Positions 1 to 11,215 of a stretch of DNA of 64,000 bases are shown here, one piece after another. The notes under the pieces are model-generated. The model made no database searches and was not told the origin of the DNA. It saw only the letters and a program-made list of their open reading frames with translations. The DNA lies in NCBI RefSeq assembly GCF_029433855.1, contig NZ_JAROAU010000001.1:1-64000 (forward strand). The letters run 5' to 3'. The position numbers were made by a program, and so were the translations under genes. Source of the DNA: Candidatus Kosakonia sp. 282A-S69. Lineage in GTDB: Bacteria > Pseudomonadota > Gammaproteobacteria > Enterobacterales > Enterobacteriaceae. Position 1 is the first letter of the stretch; each line of letters starts with the position of its first letter.

Positions 1-73
1 TCGTTAGCTCAGTTGGTAGAGCAGTTGACTTTTAATCAATTGGTCGCAGGTTCGAATCCTGCACGACCCACCA
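1..73 (+). tRNA. lysV: tRNA-Lys (anticodon TTT), 5' end cut by window
   Basis: The sequence reads from about base 4 of an enterobacterial tRNA-Lys to its encoded CCA end. The D-arm (TAGCTCAGTTGGTAGAGCA), the anticodon loop CTTTTAA with anticodon TTT and the T-arm GGTTCGAATCC are all visible. The 3' acceptor strand ends in CGACCC-ACCA, so the missing first bases should be GGG. In E. coli lysV is the last tRNA of the valU-valX-valY-lysV operon, just upstream of the yfeR/yfeH/ligA region. The same neighbours follow here, which supports the lysV name over other tRNA-Lys copies. Confidence 0.97.
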
Positions 74-78
74 ATGTA

Positions 79-104
79 AAAAAGCGCCCTAAAGGCGCTT
101 TTTT
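79..104 (+). terminator. Intrinsic terminator after tRNA-Lys
   Basis: Stem AAGCGCC / GGCGCTT with a short loop and a run of Ts, starting six bases after the CCA end. It should end the tRNA operon transcript. Confidence 0.9.
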
Positions 105-105
105 G

Positions 106-244
106 CTATCTGCGATTTGAAAAATCCGTGCCCTCTTCTTGCCGGATGGCAGCTGCGCCTTATCCGGCCTACAACTATCTGCGATTTGAAAGATTTGTGC
201 TCTCTTCTTGCCGGATGACGGCTGCGCCTTATCCGGCCTACAAC
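106..244. repeat. Tandem pair of 69-bp REP-containing units
   Basis: Two adjacent copies, 106-174 and 175-244, both begin CTATCTGCGATTTGAAA and end in a REP hairpin half (GCCGGATG ... CTTATCCGGCCTACAAC). The copies differ at only a few positions, so the whole unit with its non-REP flank was duplicated head to tail. The rest of the 74-402 gap (245-345) shows no gene that I can support. Confidence 0.85.
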
Positions 245-345
245 AGCTCTCCGCAACCGGTTTTCCGAGGCCTGCTAAGCGCAGCGCCAGCAGGCGGTTT
301 GCCGGGCAAAGGCTTGCGGCTGACACATCCTCACACGCTTCTTAT

Positions 346-372
346 TGAAGTCCGGCATGATTGAGCCGATAA
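346..372 (+). promoter_or_regulatory. Sigma-28 (FliA)-like promoter of the flxA-like gene
   Basis: The -10 element GCCGATAA at 365-372 is a perfect match to the flagellar sigma-28 consensus. Exactly 11 bases upstream, 346-353 reads TGAAGTCC, matching the consensus TAAAGTTT at five of eight positions. The element lies about 30 bases upstream of the start codon at 403. E. coli flxA is a FliA-dependent class 3 flagellar gene, so motif and gene family agree. Confidence 0.7.
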
Positions 373-402
373 CTCTCTTTTAAGGCAAAAAAGGAGTTTT
401 CA

Positions 403-762
403 ATGACCACCATTTCGGCAGCAACACCCTCTGTTCAGGGCGGTGGCACCAGCGGTACCTCTTCCGCCGGTAGCGATACCGCATCACAAATCAGCCGCGT
501 GACGCAGCAGATCGCCAAACTTACTCAGCAGTTGAAAGATATTCCTAACGGCGAAGGCACGACTGAAGAGAAAAAGAAACAGCAAGAGCAGATTCAGCAA
601 CAGATCCAGCTACTGCAGGCTCAGCTTCAACAGTTAATGCGCAAGCAGGCTGAAGAGGCGGAGCAGAAACAGACGCAAAACCATCCGAAAACCGCGACGC
701 AGAGCAAAATTGAAGGCGTGAACACCCCTTCAGTCGATCACCAGGTCGATATCTACATCTGA
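403..762 (+). CDS. FlxA-like protein, coiled-coil, flagellar regulon member
   Basis: A 119-residue protein with a Ser/Thr/Gly-rich N-terminus (about 1-30). A long Gln- and Lys-rich amphipathic coiled-coil (about 30-95) carries repeated QQI/QLQ heptads, and a polar tail ends in DHQVDIYI. No signal peptide or membrane segment is seen. Composition and layout match the FlxA-like family, whose founding member in E. coli is a FliA-controlled prophage gene of unknown biochemical role. The start ATG has a strong AGGAG site, and a sigma-28-like promoter lies just upstream. The 3' end overlaps the convergent yfeR by 10 bases. Family membership is fairly sure, but function is not known. Confidence 0.8.
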   Translation: MTTISAATPSVQGGGTSGTSSAGSDTASQISRVTQQIAKLTQQLKDIPNGEGTTEEKKKQQEQIQQQIQLLQAQLQQLMRKQAEEAEQKQTQNHPKTATQSKIEGVNTPSVDHQVDIYI

Positions 763-1682
763 GTAAAGAGCGGATCGCTCTCCCGGGCCCGGTTTAAACA
801 CCGGGCCTCTTCCCGTACGACATCCCATAACGCCTGCGCCGCGCCGGAAAGCGATCGGTTTTTACGTCGTACCAGCATAATTTTTCTCTGCATGTCCGGC
901 ACCAGCCGTTTCACCATCAGCTGACTCCCCTGCGGCAATGGCAGCGCCAGCGCAGGCAGAATACTGATGCCAATCCCCGCTTCCACCATCGGGAAGAGCG
1001 TCGCCGGATGACCAATCTCCTGCACGATTTTCGCCCGTACCGCAAAGTGGTAGAGCGCCGCATCGATCAGCGGACGGCTGCCGGAGGCGTAATCCTGCAC
1101 CACCAGCCGGGCACCATCCAGCGCCGACCACGGCACGGCGTCAAGCGGCGCCCAGGAGTGATCGTTGCGGCACAGCAGGAAAAAGGGCTCGGCGAGGATC
1201 TCCTCGATCTCCAGGTCGCTTGCCGGGCCGGGATCGATCACAATGCCGAAATCGACTTCGCCCTGGCGAATGCTCTCCAGCACCCACTGCTGCGGGCGGT
1301 CATGCAGCACAAAATCGATCTCCGGGTAGCGCTGATTGCTGCTGGCGATACAGTGTGGGATAAGATGCGCGGAGATAGTCTGGCTGGCGGCGACGCGCAC
1401 CGTTCCGGTTAACTGCTGCCCAACCCTCCCCGCTTCGCGCAGCGTGCTGCTAAGCTCATCTAACAGCCGCTCCAGCCGACCAGCCAGCTGTTGACCCGCT
1501 TCGGTCAGCACCACTTCGCGGGTGGTGCGATCCAGCAGCTTGACGCCGGTTTGCCGCTCCAGCTCTTTTACGCTGTGGCTAACCGCCGACTGGCTGAGGC
1601 CAATCATCTCCCCGGCGCGGCTGAAACTCTTCGCCTGGGCGACGGTGACAAAGACACGTAATTGTCGGAGTGAATAATTCAT
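753..1682 (-). CDS. yfeR: LysR-family transcriptional regulator YfeR
   Basis: A 309-residue LysR-type regulator. The N-terminal winged helix-turn-helix (about 1-60) contains the typical [24 protein letters not shown] segment, split here as [13 protein letters not shown] and [12 protein letters not shown] linker helix and a two-lobed periplasmic-binding-like effector domain (about 90-300) follow. It is divergent from yfeH, with about 90 bases between the starts. That is the usual arrangement for a LysR protein and its target, and the E. coli arrangement is the same. The inducer is not evident. The 3' end overlaps the flxA-like gene, and an 8-bp perfect stem (786-793 with 800-807) lies inside its last codons. 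Confidence 0.93.
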   Translation of the reverse strand: MNYSLRQLRVFVTVAQAKSFSRAGEMIGLSQSAVSHSVKELERQTGVKLLDRTTREVVLTEAGQQLAGRLERLLDELSSTLREAGRVGQQLTGTVRVAASQTISAHLIPHCIASSNQRYPEIDFVLHDRPQQWVLESIRQGEVDFGIVIDPGPASDLEIEEILAEPFFLLCRNDHSWAPLDAVPWSALDGARLVVQDYASGSRPLIDAALYHFAVRAKIVQEIGHPATLFPMVEAGIGISILPALALPLPQGSQLMVKRLVPDMQRKIMLVRRKNRSLSGAAQALWDVVREEARCLNRARESDPLFTQM

Positions 1683-1771
1683 CTGATAAATTCATGAATG
1701 GATGCAATAAATCAATTTTATTTCTCAAAGCAGACAAAGCACAATAGCGCTATCGACTTTCAGGAGTGCAC

Positions 1772-2761
1772 ATGAAACTTTTTCGTATCCTCGATCCCTT
1801 TACCCTGACGCTGGTGTGCGTCGTCCTGCTGGCCTCTTTCTTCCCGGCACGCGGTGGTTTTGTCCCCTTTTTCGAAGGGCTGACCACCGCCGCGATTGCG
1901 CTGCTCTTTTTTATGCACGGCGCAAAACTTTCCCGTGAAGCGATTATTGCTGGCGGCAGCCACTGGCGTTTACACCTGTGGGTGATGTGCAGCACCTTTG
2001 TGCTCTTCCCGGCGCTCGGCGTGCTGTTTGTCTGGTGGTCGCCGATCAATATCAGCCAGGAGCTCTACACCGGTTTTCTCTATCTCTGCATTCTGCCCGC
2101 CACGGTGCAGTCGGCCATCGCTTTTACCTCACTGGCGGGCGGTAACGTCGCGGCGGCCGTCTGCTCAGCGTCGGCCTCCAGCCTGCTGGGGATCTTCCTC
2201 TCGCCGCTGTTAGTTGGCCTGCTGATGAACCTCCATGGTGCGCAGGGCAGCCTTGAGCAGGTCGGCAAAATCATGTTGCAACTGCTACTGCCATTTGTGC
2301 TCGGACACCTGTCACGTCCGTGGACCGCGGGATTTGTCACCAAACATAAAAAGTGGATTTCTAAAACCGACCAGACCTCGATTCTGCTGGTGGTTTACTC
2401 GGCTTTCAGTGAAGCCGTGGTGAACGGCATCTGGCACAAAGTGGGTCTCGGCTCGCTGATGTTTATCGTGGCGGCGAGCATCGTTCTGCTGGCGATCGTG
2501 ATTGCGATAAATATTCTGGTGGCGCGCAAATGCGGCTTCAATAAAGCGGATGAGATTACGATCGTCTTCTGCGGATCGAAAAAGAGCCTTGCCAACGGTA
2601 TACCGATGGCCAATATTCTCTTCCCGACATCGGTGATTGGCATGATGGTGCTGCCGCTGATGATTTTCCACCAGATCCAACTGATGGTGTGCGCCGTGCT
2701 GGCCCGCCGTTACAAACGTAAGGCGGAGCAGCACGCGGCGCAGGAAGCGGCGAAAGCTTAA
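1772..2761 (+). CDS. yfeH: Bile acid:sodium symporter-family transporter YfeH
   Basis: A polytopic inner-membrane protein of 329 residues with about nine to ten hydrophobic segments. It belongs to the bile acid:Na+ symporter-like (SBF/YfeH) family, and the substrate is unknown. The start chosen is ATG at 1772, preceded by CAGGAG at 1761-1766. An in-frame GTG at 1766 would add two residues but overlaps the ribosome site. It is divergent from yfeR, which probably controls it, and its last bases overlap the convergent ypeB by 4 bases. Confidence 0.92.
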   Translation: MKLFRILDPFTLTLVCVVLLASFFPARGGFVPFFEGLTTAAIALLFFMHGAKLSREAIIAGGSHWRLHLWVMCSTFVLFPALGVLFVWWSPINISQELYTGFLYLCILPATVQSAIAFTSLAGGNVAAAVCSASASSLLGIFLSPLLVGLLMNLHGAQGSLEQVGKIMLQLLLPFVLGHLSRPWTAGFVTKHKKWISKTDQTSILLVVYSAFSEAVVNGIWHKVGLGSLMFIVAASIVLLAIVIAINILVARKCGFNKADEITIVFCGSKKSLANGIPMANILFPTSVIGMMVLPLMIFHQIQLMVCAVLARRYKRKAEQHAAQEAAKA

Positions 2762-2973
2762 GGCCGCTTGAGGGGCTGCACCAGATGGCTCAGCCCCTCG
2801 GTTTTGATCACTAAGGTAATTTGCATTAGCTCGCCAAGCCGCCCGGCGGGAAACTGCTCCTTACGGGCGAACCAGAGCAGATACTCCTCCGGCAGATCAA
2901 TCAGACGACGCCCCTGGTATTTGCCAAAGGGCATCACCATATTGGCGATCTCAATCAGCTGCTCCTTCTCCAT
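2758..2973 (-). CDS. ypeB: Small conserved protein YpeB (DUF3820 family)
   Basis: A 71-residue soluble protein with the family core MPFGKYQGRRLIDLPEEYL and a C-terminal helix. The length equals the family norm. The function is unknown; the fold family (DUF3820) is sometimes placed near exonuclease-like proteins, which is not evidence of activity. Its ATG directly abuts the TGA of ligA, with no spacer, so it is translationally coupled to and co-transcribed with ligA, as in E. coli. Confidence 0.92.
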   Translation of the reverse strand: MEKEQLIEIANMVMPFGKYQGRRLIDLPEEYLLWFARKEQFPAGRLGELMQITLVIKTEGLSHLVQPLKRP

Positions 2974-5001
<2,028 letters not shown>

Positions 5002-5008
5002 TCAATGT

Positions 5009-5033
5009 AAAAAACCCCCGACGGGCGGGGGTT
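5009..5033 (-). terminator. Terminator between zipA and ligA
   Basis: On the minus strand, a CCCCCG / CGGGGG stem with a short loop is followed by TTTTTT, just after the zipA stop. It should uncouple most ligA transcription from zipA. Confidence 0.85.
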
Positions 5034-5061
5034 CTGGAAGGAAATGTGTCGTGACGCGCCG

Positions 5062-6099
5062 TTACGCGTTTGCGTCTTTAACTTCGCGTATACGCGCCTG
5101 GTATTCACGTAGCTTCTGCGGCGTCATCATCCGACGCTGGTCATCGAGCACCACACCGCCAACTTCATCGGCGATATGCTGTGCCGACTGCAGCATCAGC
5201 TTGAAGTTCTGCAACTCGTCACCGTAAGACGGCACCTGCATAAAGATAGTCACCCCAGGGGTAGCCATCTCGCCCATGGTTTCCACATCAAATGTGCCTG
5301 GGTTGACCATATTGGCCAGGCTGAAGAGCGCCGGGCCGCTGCCGTCCGGGCTGAGATGACGATGGAAAATATTCATATCGCCAAATTTGAAGCCGGCCTG
5401 CAGGATGCTGTTAAGCAGTACTTCGCCATTGAGCGCCGCGCCGTGATGGGCCGCAACGTTCATAATAATCACCGTCTCTTTGCGCTGCGGTTTTTCTACC
5501 GGCGCTTCCACAACCGGCTCCGGCTCTGGCTGCGGCGCAGGCTCGTGAACCTGAGGCTGCATCTGCGGCTGCTGTGGCGAAGGTGGCTGTGGCGATGGCT
5601 GATGATGCGCCGGCTGTTGCGGGAAGTGCTGCGGCGCCATCTGCGGCTGAGCAGGCGCGGCCGGCTGGGCGACAGGCTGCGGCTCGGCTGCGCGCGGCTC
5701 GACCACGGGGCGCTCCGGCTGCTGCGGCTGCGAATAGGGTTGCGGCGCGTGGTGCGCGGGCTCACTCTGCTGAACCGGCGGTGCCGACGGACGTGGCTGA
5801 GCCGACGCGTAAGGCGGCTGGTATTGATGCTGCGCGGCGTGACGCGGAGTTTCCTGTTCTACGCTGGCCTTCGGGGCGCTGTGGGTTTTATGCACCCGAA
5901 CTTCACCAACACCTTCGTCCTCTTCGACGTCCTCGTCGTCAAACTCGTCGTCGTCACGTCGCGATTTCATACGTTTTAGTGGGCGATCGCGGAACATAGA
6001 AGAGCGTTCTTTGCGACTGGTCCAGAAACCATGAACCAGTAAAGCAATTATGGCGATCGCGCCAACAATGATTAATATCAGACGCAAATCCTGCATCAT
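5062..6099 (-). CDS. zipA: Cell division protein ZipA
   Basis: A 345-residue bitopic division protein. The N-terminal membrane anchor is at about 5-25 ([20 protein letters not shown]). Next come a basic then acidic stretch (30-60), a long Pro/Gln-rich linker (about 75-205), and the C-terminal FtsZ-binding domain (about 210-340). It tethers FtsZ protofilaments to the inner membrane and recruits later divisome parts. The start MMQDLRLIL at 6099 matches the E. coli protein; the frame stays open for 17 more codons, but those do not resemble it. It is divergent from cysZ. Confidence 0.96.
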   Translation of the reverse strand: MMQDLRLILIIVGAIAIIALLVHGFWTSRKERSSMFRDRPLKRMKSRRDDDEFDDEDVEEDEGVGEVRVHKTHSAPKASVEQETPRHAAQHQYQPPYASAQPRPSAPPVQQSEPAHHAPQPYSQPQQPERPVVEPRAAEPQPVAQPAAPAQPQMAPQHFPQQPAHHQPSPQPPSPQQPQMQPQVHEPAPQPEPEPVVEAPVEKPQRKETVIIMNVAAHHGAALNGEVLLNSILQAGFKFGDMNIFHRHLSPDGSGPALFSLANMVNPGTFDVETMGEMATPGVTIFMQVPSYGDELQNFKLMLQSAQHIADEVGGVVLDDQRRMMTPQKLREYQARIREVKDANA

Positions 6100-6328
6100 T
6101 ATATTCTCTGTTGTTCTAACACCTTGCCACCACGGCAAACATTTACTCACTAAGAGTATTTGCGCATTAGGCCAAGTGCAAGTGGATGGGAAGCATTCAC
6201 CGCATAAAGATGAATTAAATCGTACTTTTTGCTCTTTTTTCGAACATTTCCGAACAGGTTTCCCCCGTCCGGTGAATATTATAAGCTTCGGTTTTTTCGC
6301 ATGAGTTTAACAGGAGTCCAGCCAAATC

Positions 6329-7090
6329 ATGGTTTCATCATCGCTTGGCGCTGCGCGCAGCGGTCTTTATTACTTTTCACAAGGCTGGAAACTGGTCACG
6401 CTGCCGGGCATTCGCCGCTTCGTGATCATGCCTCTGCTGGTCAATATCCTGCTGATGGGGGGCGCGTTCTGGTGGCTCTTTACCCGTCTCGACAGCTGGA
6501 TCCCTTCACTTATGAGCCACGTTCCGGAGTGGCTGCAGTGGCTTAGCTATCTATTATGGCCGATTATCGTTGTCTCCATCCTGCTGGTGTTTGGTTACTT
6601 CTTCTCCACCCTCGCCAACTGGATTGCTGCGCCCTTTAATGGCCTGCTGGCTGAGCAGCTTGAGGCAAGATTAACGGGCGCGACGCCGCCGGATGTCGGC
6701 GTGTTCGGGCTGATGAAAGACCTGCCCCGCATTATGAAGCGCGAGTGGCAGAAGCTCGCCTGGTACCTGCCGCGCGCCGCCATTCTCCTCATTCTCTATT
6801 TTATTCCCGGTGTCGGGCAGACCGTCGCTCCGGTGCTCTGGTTCCTGTTTAGCGCCTGGATGCTGGCGATCCAGTATTGCGACTACCCGTTCGATAACCA
6901 TAAAGTGCCGTTTAGCACCATGCGCTCCGCGTTGCGCGAACGCAAAGTAACCAATATGCAGTTTGGTGCGCTTACCAGCCTGTTCACCATGGTGCCGGTG
7001 CTCAATCTGGTGGTGATGCCTGTCGCGGTCTGCGGCGCAACGGCCATGTGGGTCGACTGTTACCGCAATAAGCTCGCCAGCTGGCGCTGA
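6329..7090 (+). CDS. cysZ: Sulfate transporter CysZ
   Basis: A 253-residue inner-membrane protein with about four to six hydrophobic segments, including re-entrant-like hairpins, typical of CysZ. It imports sulfate for the assimilation pathway, probably by a proton-coupled or channel-like route. It lies 140 bases upstream of cysK on the same strand, as in E. coli. The length equals the E. coli protein. Regulation by CysB is expected from the pathway but is not shown by a clear site here. Confidence 0.96.
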   Translation: MVSSSLGAARSGLYYFSQGWKLVTLPGIRRFVIMPLLVNILLMGGAFWWLFTRLDSWIPSLMSHVPEWLQWLSYLLWPIIVVSILLVFGYFFSTLANWIAAPFNGLLAEQLEARLTGATPPDVGVFGLMKDLPRIMKREWQKLAWYLPRAAILLILYFIPGVGQTVAPVLWFLFSAWMLAIQYCDYPFDNHKVPFSTMRSALRERKVTNMQFGALTSLFTMVPVLNLVVMPVAVCGATAMWVDCYRNKLASWR

Positions 7091-7230
7091 GGAACTATTC
7101 CTTTTCTTATTCCATACTGATAACCATTATTTCGTCGCAGCATATAGATATGCGAAATCCTTACTTCCGCATCATCGGTAAGTGCGTATGCTGGGTCGGT
7201 TCCCAAATTTCATACAGTTAAGGACGGGCT
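7091..7230 (+). promoter_or_regulatory. cysK promoter and CysB-control region
   Basis: This 140-base gap closely resembles the E. coli cysK leader from memory (TTCCCAAATTTCATACAG just before the Shine-Dalgarno AAGGA, and TGATAACCATTATTTC further up). CysB with N-acetylserine activates cysK in relatives. CysB sites are degenerate, so I mark the region rather than exact boxes. Confidence 0.55.
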
Positions 7231-8202
7231 ATGAGTAAGATTTATGAAGACAACTCGCTGACCATTGGTCATACGCCGCTGGTTCGACTGAACCGCATCG
7301 GTAACGGACGCATTCTGGCGAAGGTCGAGTCGCGCAACCCGAGCTTCAGCATAAAATGCCGTATCGGTGCCAATATGATTTGGGATGCCGAAAAACGTGG
7401 TGTGCTGAAACCCGGTGTCGAACTGGTCGAACCGACAAGCGGCAACACCGGTATCGCGCTGGCCTATGTTGCCGCAGCGCGCGGTTATAAGCTGACGCTG
7501 ACCATGCCGGAAACCATGAGCATTGAGCGCCGTAAGCTGCTGAAAGCGCTTGGCGCAAACCTGGTGCTGACCGAAGGCGCCAAAGGGATGAAAGGTGCGA
7601 TTCAGAAAGCGGAAGAGATTGTCGCCAGCGATCCGGCGAAGTTCCTGCTGCTTCAGCAATTCAGCAACCCGGCCAACCCGGAGATCCACGAAAAGACTAC
7701 CGGTCCTGAAATTTGGGAAGATACCGACGGCCAGGTGGATGTCTTTATCTCCGGCGTGGGCACGGGTGGTACGCTGACAGGCGTTACCCGCTTCATTAAA
7801 AACACCAAGGGCAAAACTGACCTGATTACTGTAGCCGTTGAGCCGACCGACTCGCCGGTAATCTCGCAGGCGCTGGCGGGCGAAGAGCTGAAGCCTGGCC
7901 CGCATAAGATTCAGGGTATTGGTGCCGGTTTTATCCCGGGCAACCTCGATCTGAAGCTGATCGATAAGGTCGTGAAGATTACGAACGAAGAGGCGATCAG
8001 CACCGCGCGTCGCCTGATGGAAGAGGAAGGCATTCTGGCCGGTATCTCTTCCGGTGCTGCTGTTGCGGCCGCACTCAAGCTTCAGGAAGATGAAGCCTTT
8101 ACCAATAAAAATATTGTGGTTATCCTCCCCTCTTCCGGTGAACGTTACCTGAGTACCGCGCTGTTTGCCGATCTCTTTACTGAGAAAGAATTGCAGCAGT
8201 GA
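7231..8202 (+). CDS. cysK: Cysteine synthase A (O-acetylserine sulfhydrylase A)
   Basis: A 323-residue fold-type II PLP enzyme, the same length as in E. coli. It makes L-cysteine from O-acetylserine and sulfide. The PLP lysine is K42 in [12 protein letters not shown]. The substrate loop TSGNTG, the phosphate-binding GVGTGGT and the C-terminal SSGERYLST are all present. Relatives form the cysteine synthase complex with CysE through the active site, and some CysK proteins also activate contact-dependent toxins. It is followed by a strong terminator. Confidence 0.98.
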   Translation: MSKIYEDNSLTIGHTPLVRLNRIGNGRILAKVESRNPSFSIKCRIGANMIWDAEKRGVLKPGVELVEPTSGNTGIALAYVAAARGYKLTLTMPETMSIERRKLLKALGANLVLTEGAKGMKGAIQKAEEIVASDPAKFLLLQQFSNPANPEIHEKTTGPEIWEDTDGQVDVFISGVGTGGTLTGVTRFIKNTKGKTDLITVAVEPTDSPVISQALAGEELKPGPHKIQGIGAGFIPGNLDLKLIDKVVKITNEEAISTARRLMEEEGILAGISSGAAVAAALKLQEDEAFTNKNIVVILPSSGERYLSTALFADLFTEKELQQ

Positions 8203-8224
8203 TGCCCGATTGTTAAATCAGCGC

Positions 8225-8252
8225 AAAAAAGCACCCGTTGGGGTGCTTTTTT
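8225..8252 (+). terminator. cysK terminator
   Basis: Stem GCACCC / GGGTGC with A-rich upstream and TTTTTT downstream flanks, 22 bases after the cysK stop. Confidence 0.92.
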
Positions 8253-8319
8253 GTGGCATACATCAAACTTTTGTCCCACCTGGCATTGCCGAAAAGGGGC
8301 TGGTCTGGTATTTAACCAT

Positions 8320-8437
8320 CACATTTATTTTGAAGCGCGAAATTAATCGAAGTCAGATTTCGCTTGGCTGAATCGTTTTTATGATTTGGTTCAATTCTGG
8401 CTTTGACGGCATAATGTTTAATGACGTAAGAAACGTC
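8320..8437 (+). promoter_or_regulatory. pts operon promoter region (P0 with Mlc-like site, P1)
   Basis: The 8253-8584 gap contains the regulatory region known from E. coli ptsHI. At 8326-8346 an imperfect palindrome (TATTTT, GCG core, AAATTA) resembles an Mlc operator. It is preceded by a CRP-like half site TCACA at 8319-8323. A -10-like element ATAATG sits at 8411-8416, near the expected P1. An inverted repeat GACGT / ACGTC (8423-8427, 8433-8437) follows and is conserved in E. coli. Mlc and CRP control of ptsHI is established for E. coli. The exact sites here are inferred. Confidence 0.55.
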
Positions 8438-8584
8438 AGCGACCATCAGCGACTGCACGAGACCGCGCCTTTCTGGCATCTGAACCTTGGCTCGTTACGC
8501 CAGCGCTAACTATACAGGCTAAAGTCCTGCCGCCAGGCTAGACTTTAGTTCCACAACACTAAACCTATAAGTTGGGGAAATACA

Positions 8585-8842
8585 ATGTTCCAGCAAGAAG
8601 TTACCATCACAGCTCCGAACGGTCTGCACACTCGCCCTGCTGCTCAGTTTGTTAAAGAAGCAAAAGGCTTCTCTTCTGAAATCACTGTGACCTCCAACGG
8701 CAAAAGCGCCAGCGCAAAAAGCCTGTTCAAACTGCAAACTCTGGGCCTGACTCAGGGCACCGTTGTGACTCTGACCGCCGAAGGCGAAGATGAGCAAAAA
8801 GCAGTTGAACATCTGGTTAAACTGATGGCGGAACTCGAGTAA
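8585..8842 (+). CDS. ptsH: Phosphocarrier protein HPr
   Basis: An 85-residue cytoplasmic phosphocarrier, identical in length to E. coli HPr. His15 ([11 protein letters not shown]) takes phosphate from enzyme I and passes it to the EIIA domains. The Ser46 region [10 protein letters not shown] is present. First gene of ptsH-ptsI-crr, 48 bases before ptsI. Transcription from the upstream P0/P1 region is expected to respond to Mlc and CRP. Confidence 0.99.
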   Translation: MFQQEVTITAPNGLHTRPAAQFVKEAKGFSSEITVTSNGKSASAKSLFKLQTLGLTQGTVVTLTAEGEDEQKAVEHLVKLMAELE

Positions 8843-8890
8843 GTTTTTCGCGGGTTTCTTTAAAAATCAGTCACAAGTAAAGGTAGGGTT

Positions 8891-10618
8891 ATGATTTCAG
8901 GCATTTTAGCATCCCCGGGTATCGCTTTTGGCAAAGCACTTTTGCTGAAAGAAGATGAGATCGTCATCGACCGGAAGAAAGTTTCTGCCGACAAGGTTGA
9001 TCAGGAAGTTGAGCGTTTCCTGAGCGGTCGTGCCAAGGCATCGGCGCAACTGGAAGCGATCAAAACAAAAGCAGGTGAAACTTTCGGCGAAGAAAAAGAA
9101 GCCATCTTCGAAGGCCACATCATGTTGCTGGAAGATGAGGAGCTGGAGCAGGAAATCATAGCCCTGATTAAAGATAAGAGCATGACTGCCGACGCGGCAG
9201 CCCATGAAGTTATCGAAGGTCAGGCAACCGCCCTGGAAGAGCTGGACGACGAATACCTGAAAGAGCGTGCGGCTGACGTGCGCGATATCGGTAAACGCCT
9301 GCTGCGCAACATTCTGGGTATGCCGATTATCGATCTGAGCGCTATTCAGGATGAAGTTATCCTGGTTGCGGCCGATCTGACTCCGTCCGAAACCGCACAG
9401 CTGAACCTGAAAAAAGTGCTCGGCTTTATCACCGACATTGGCGGTCGTACCTCCCACACCTCGATCATGGCGCGCTCCCTTGAGCTGCCGGCGATTGTAG
9501 GTACCGGTAGCATCACCAGCCAGGTGAAAAACGGCGACTATCTGATCCTCGATGCGGTAAACAACAAAGTTTACGTTAACCCGAGTGATGACGAGATCGA
9601 CGCACTGCGCGCAGCGCAGGCGCAGGTTGCAGAAGAGAAAGCTGAACTGGCGAAGCTGAAAGATCTGCCGGCGATCACCCTTGATGGTCATCAGGTTGAA
9701 GTGTGTGCCAACATCGGTACCGTTCGCGATGTCGCAGGCGCGGAGCGCAACGGCGCTGAAGGCGTTGGCCTCTACCGTACCGAATTCCTGTTTATGGATC
9801 GCGACGCGCTGCCGACAGAAGAAGAGCAGTTCGACGCCTACAAAGCGGTAGCGGAAGCGTGTGGCTCCCAGGCCGTGATTGTTCGTACCATGGACATCGG
9901 CGGCGACAAAGAGCTGCCGTACATGAACTTCCCGAAAGAAGAGAACCCATTCCTGGGCTGGCGCGCTGTGCGTATCGCTATGGATCGCAAAGAGATCCTG
10001 CGCGATCAGGTTCGCGCTATCCTGCGTGCCTCTGCTTTCGGCAAACTGCGCATTATGTTCCCGATGATCATCTCTGTTGAAGAAGTGCGTGCGCTGAAGA
10101 AAGAGATTGAGATCTACAAACAGGAACTGCGCGACGAAGGCAAAGCTTTCGACGAATCCATCGAAATCGGCGTGATGGTAGAAACCCCTGCTGCCGCGAC
10201 GATTGCGCGCCATCTGGCGAAAGAAGTGGACTTCTTTAGTATCGGCACCAATGATTTAACGCAGTACACCCTGGCAGTTGACCGCGGTAATGATATGATT
10301 TCACATCTTTACCAGCCGATGTCGCCGTCCGTACTCAATCTGATCAAGCAAGTTATTGATGCTTCTCATGCTGAAGGTAAATGGACCGGCATGTGTGGTG
10401 AGCTTGCTGGCGACGAACGTGCTACACTTCTGTTGCTGGGGATGGGTCTGGATGAATTCAGTATGAGTGCCATTTCTATCCCGCGCATTAAGAAGATTAT
10501 TCGTAACACGAACTTCGAAGATGCGAAGGTGTTAGCAGAGCAGGCTCTTGCTCAACCGACAACGGACGAGTTAATGACGCTGGTTAACAAGTTCATTGAA
10601 GAAAAAACAATCTGCTAA
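8891..10618 (+). CDS. ptsI: PTS enzyme I
   Basis: A 575-residue phosphoenolpyruvate-protein phosphotransferase. It autophosphorylates from PEP at His189 ([12 protein letters not shown]) and donates to HPr. The N-terminal HPr-binding/phosphohistidine half and the C-terminal PEP-binding TIM-barrel half are both complete ([41 protein letters not shown]). The length equals the E. coli protein. Start ATG with AGGTAGGG upstream. Middle gene of the pts operon. Confidence 0.99.
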   Translation: MISGILASPGIAFGKALLLKEDEIVIDRKKVSADKVDQEVERFLSGRAKASAQLEAIKTKAGETFGEEKEAIFEGHIMLLEDEELEQEIIALIKDKSMTADAAAHEVIEGQATALEELDDEYLKERAADVRDIGKRLLRNILGMPIIDLSAIQDEVILVAADLTPSETAQLNLKKVLGFITDIGGRTSHTSIMARSLELPAIVGTGSITSQVKNGDYLILDAVNNKVYVNPSDDEIDALRAAQAQVAEEKAELAKLKDLPAITLDGHQVEVCANIGTVRDVAGAERNGAEGVGLYRTEFLFMDRDALPTEEEQFDAYKAVAEACGSQAVIVRTMDIGGDKELPYMNFPKEENPFLGWRAVRIAMDRKEILRDQVRAILRASAFGKLRIMFPMIISVEEVRALKKEIEIYKQELRDEGKAFDESIEIGVMVETPAAATIARHLAKEVDFFSIGTNDLTQYTLAVDRGNDMISHLYQPMSPSVLNLIKQVIDASHAEGKWTGMCGELAGDERATLLLLGMGLDEFSMSAISIPRIKKIIRNTNFEDAKVLAEQALAQPTTDELMTLVNKFIEEKTIC

Positions 10619-10658
10619 TCCACGAGATGCGGCCCAAATTACTGCTTAGGAGAAGATC

Positions 10659-11168
10659 ATGGGTTTGTTCGATAAACTGAAATCTCTGGTTTCTGATGAT
10701 AAGAAAGAGACCGGTGCCATTGAGATCATTGCCCCGCTGTCTGGCGAAATCGTTAACATTGAAGATGTACCGGATGTGGTGTTTGCTGAAAAAATCGTTG
10801 GTGATGGCATTGCTATCAAACCGACCGGCAACAAAATGGTCGCACCGGTTGACGGGACTATCGGCAAAATCTTTGAAACCAACCATGCCTTCTCTATCGA
10901 ATCTGATAGCGGCATCGAACTCTTCGTTCACTTCGGTATTGATACCGTTGAACTGAAAGGTGAAGGTTTCAAACGCATCGCGGAAGAAGGTCAGCGCGTT
11001 AAAGTTGGCGACCCGGTTATTGAGTTCGACCTGCCGCTGCTGGAAGAGAAAGCAAAATCCACGCTGACGCCGGTTGTTATCTCTAACATGGATGAGATCA
11101 AAGAGCTGATCAAACTCTCTGGTAGCGTAACCGTGGGTGAAACGCCGGTGATTCGCATCAAGAAGTAA
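10659..11168 (+). CDS. crr: PTS glucose-specific EIIA component (Crr)
   Basis: A 169-residue EIIA-Glc. The phosphorylated His91 ([12 protein letters not shown]) and the partner His76 are present. It passes phosphate to EIICB-Glc and, depending on its phosphorylation state, inhibits non-PTS permeases and stimulates adenylate cyclase. The N-terminal amphipathic helix [11 protein letters not shown] that binds membranes is intact. Good AGGAG ribosome site. The operon ends at a terminator shared with pdxK. Confidence 0.99.
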   Translation: MGLFDKLKSLVSDDKKETGAIEIIAPLSGEIVNIEDVPDVVFAEKIVGDGIAIKPTGNKMVAPVDGTIGKIFETNHAFSIESDSGIELFVHFGIDTVELKGEGFKRIAEEGQRVKVGDPVIEFDLPLLEEKAKSTLTPVVISNMDEIKELIKLSGSVTVGETPVIRIKK

Positions 11169-11183
11169 GCGATCTGACGTCTA

Positions 11184-11213
11184 AAAAAATGGCACCGTAA
11201 GGTGCCATTTTTG
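11184..11213. terminator. Bidirectional terminator between crr and pdxK
   Basis: Stem ATGGCACC / GGTGCCAT with an A run on the left and a T run on the right, so it can end crr on the plus strand and pdxK on the minus strand. Confidence 0.9.
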
Positions 11214-11215
11214 TT

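Noticed and set aside
8906-10213. Minus-strand frame of 435 codons
   Set aside because: Antisense to ptsI; Phe- and Gln-rich artefact composition.
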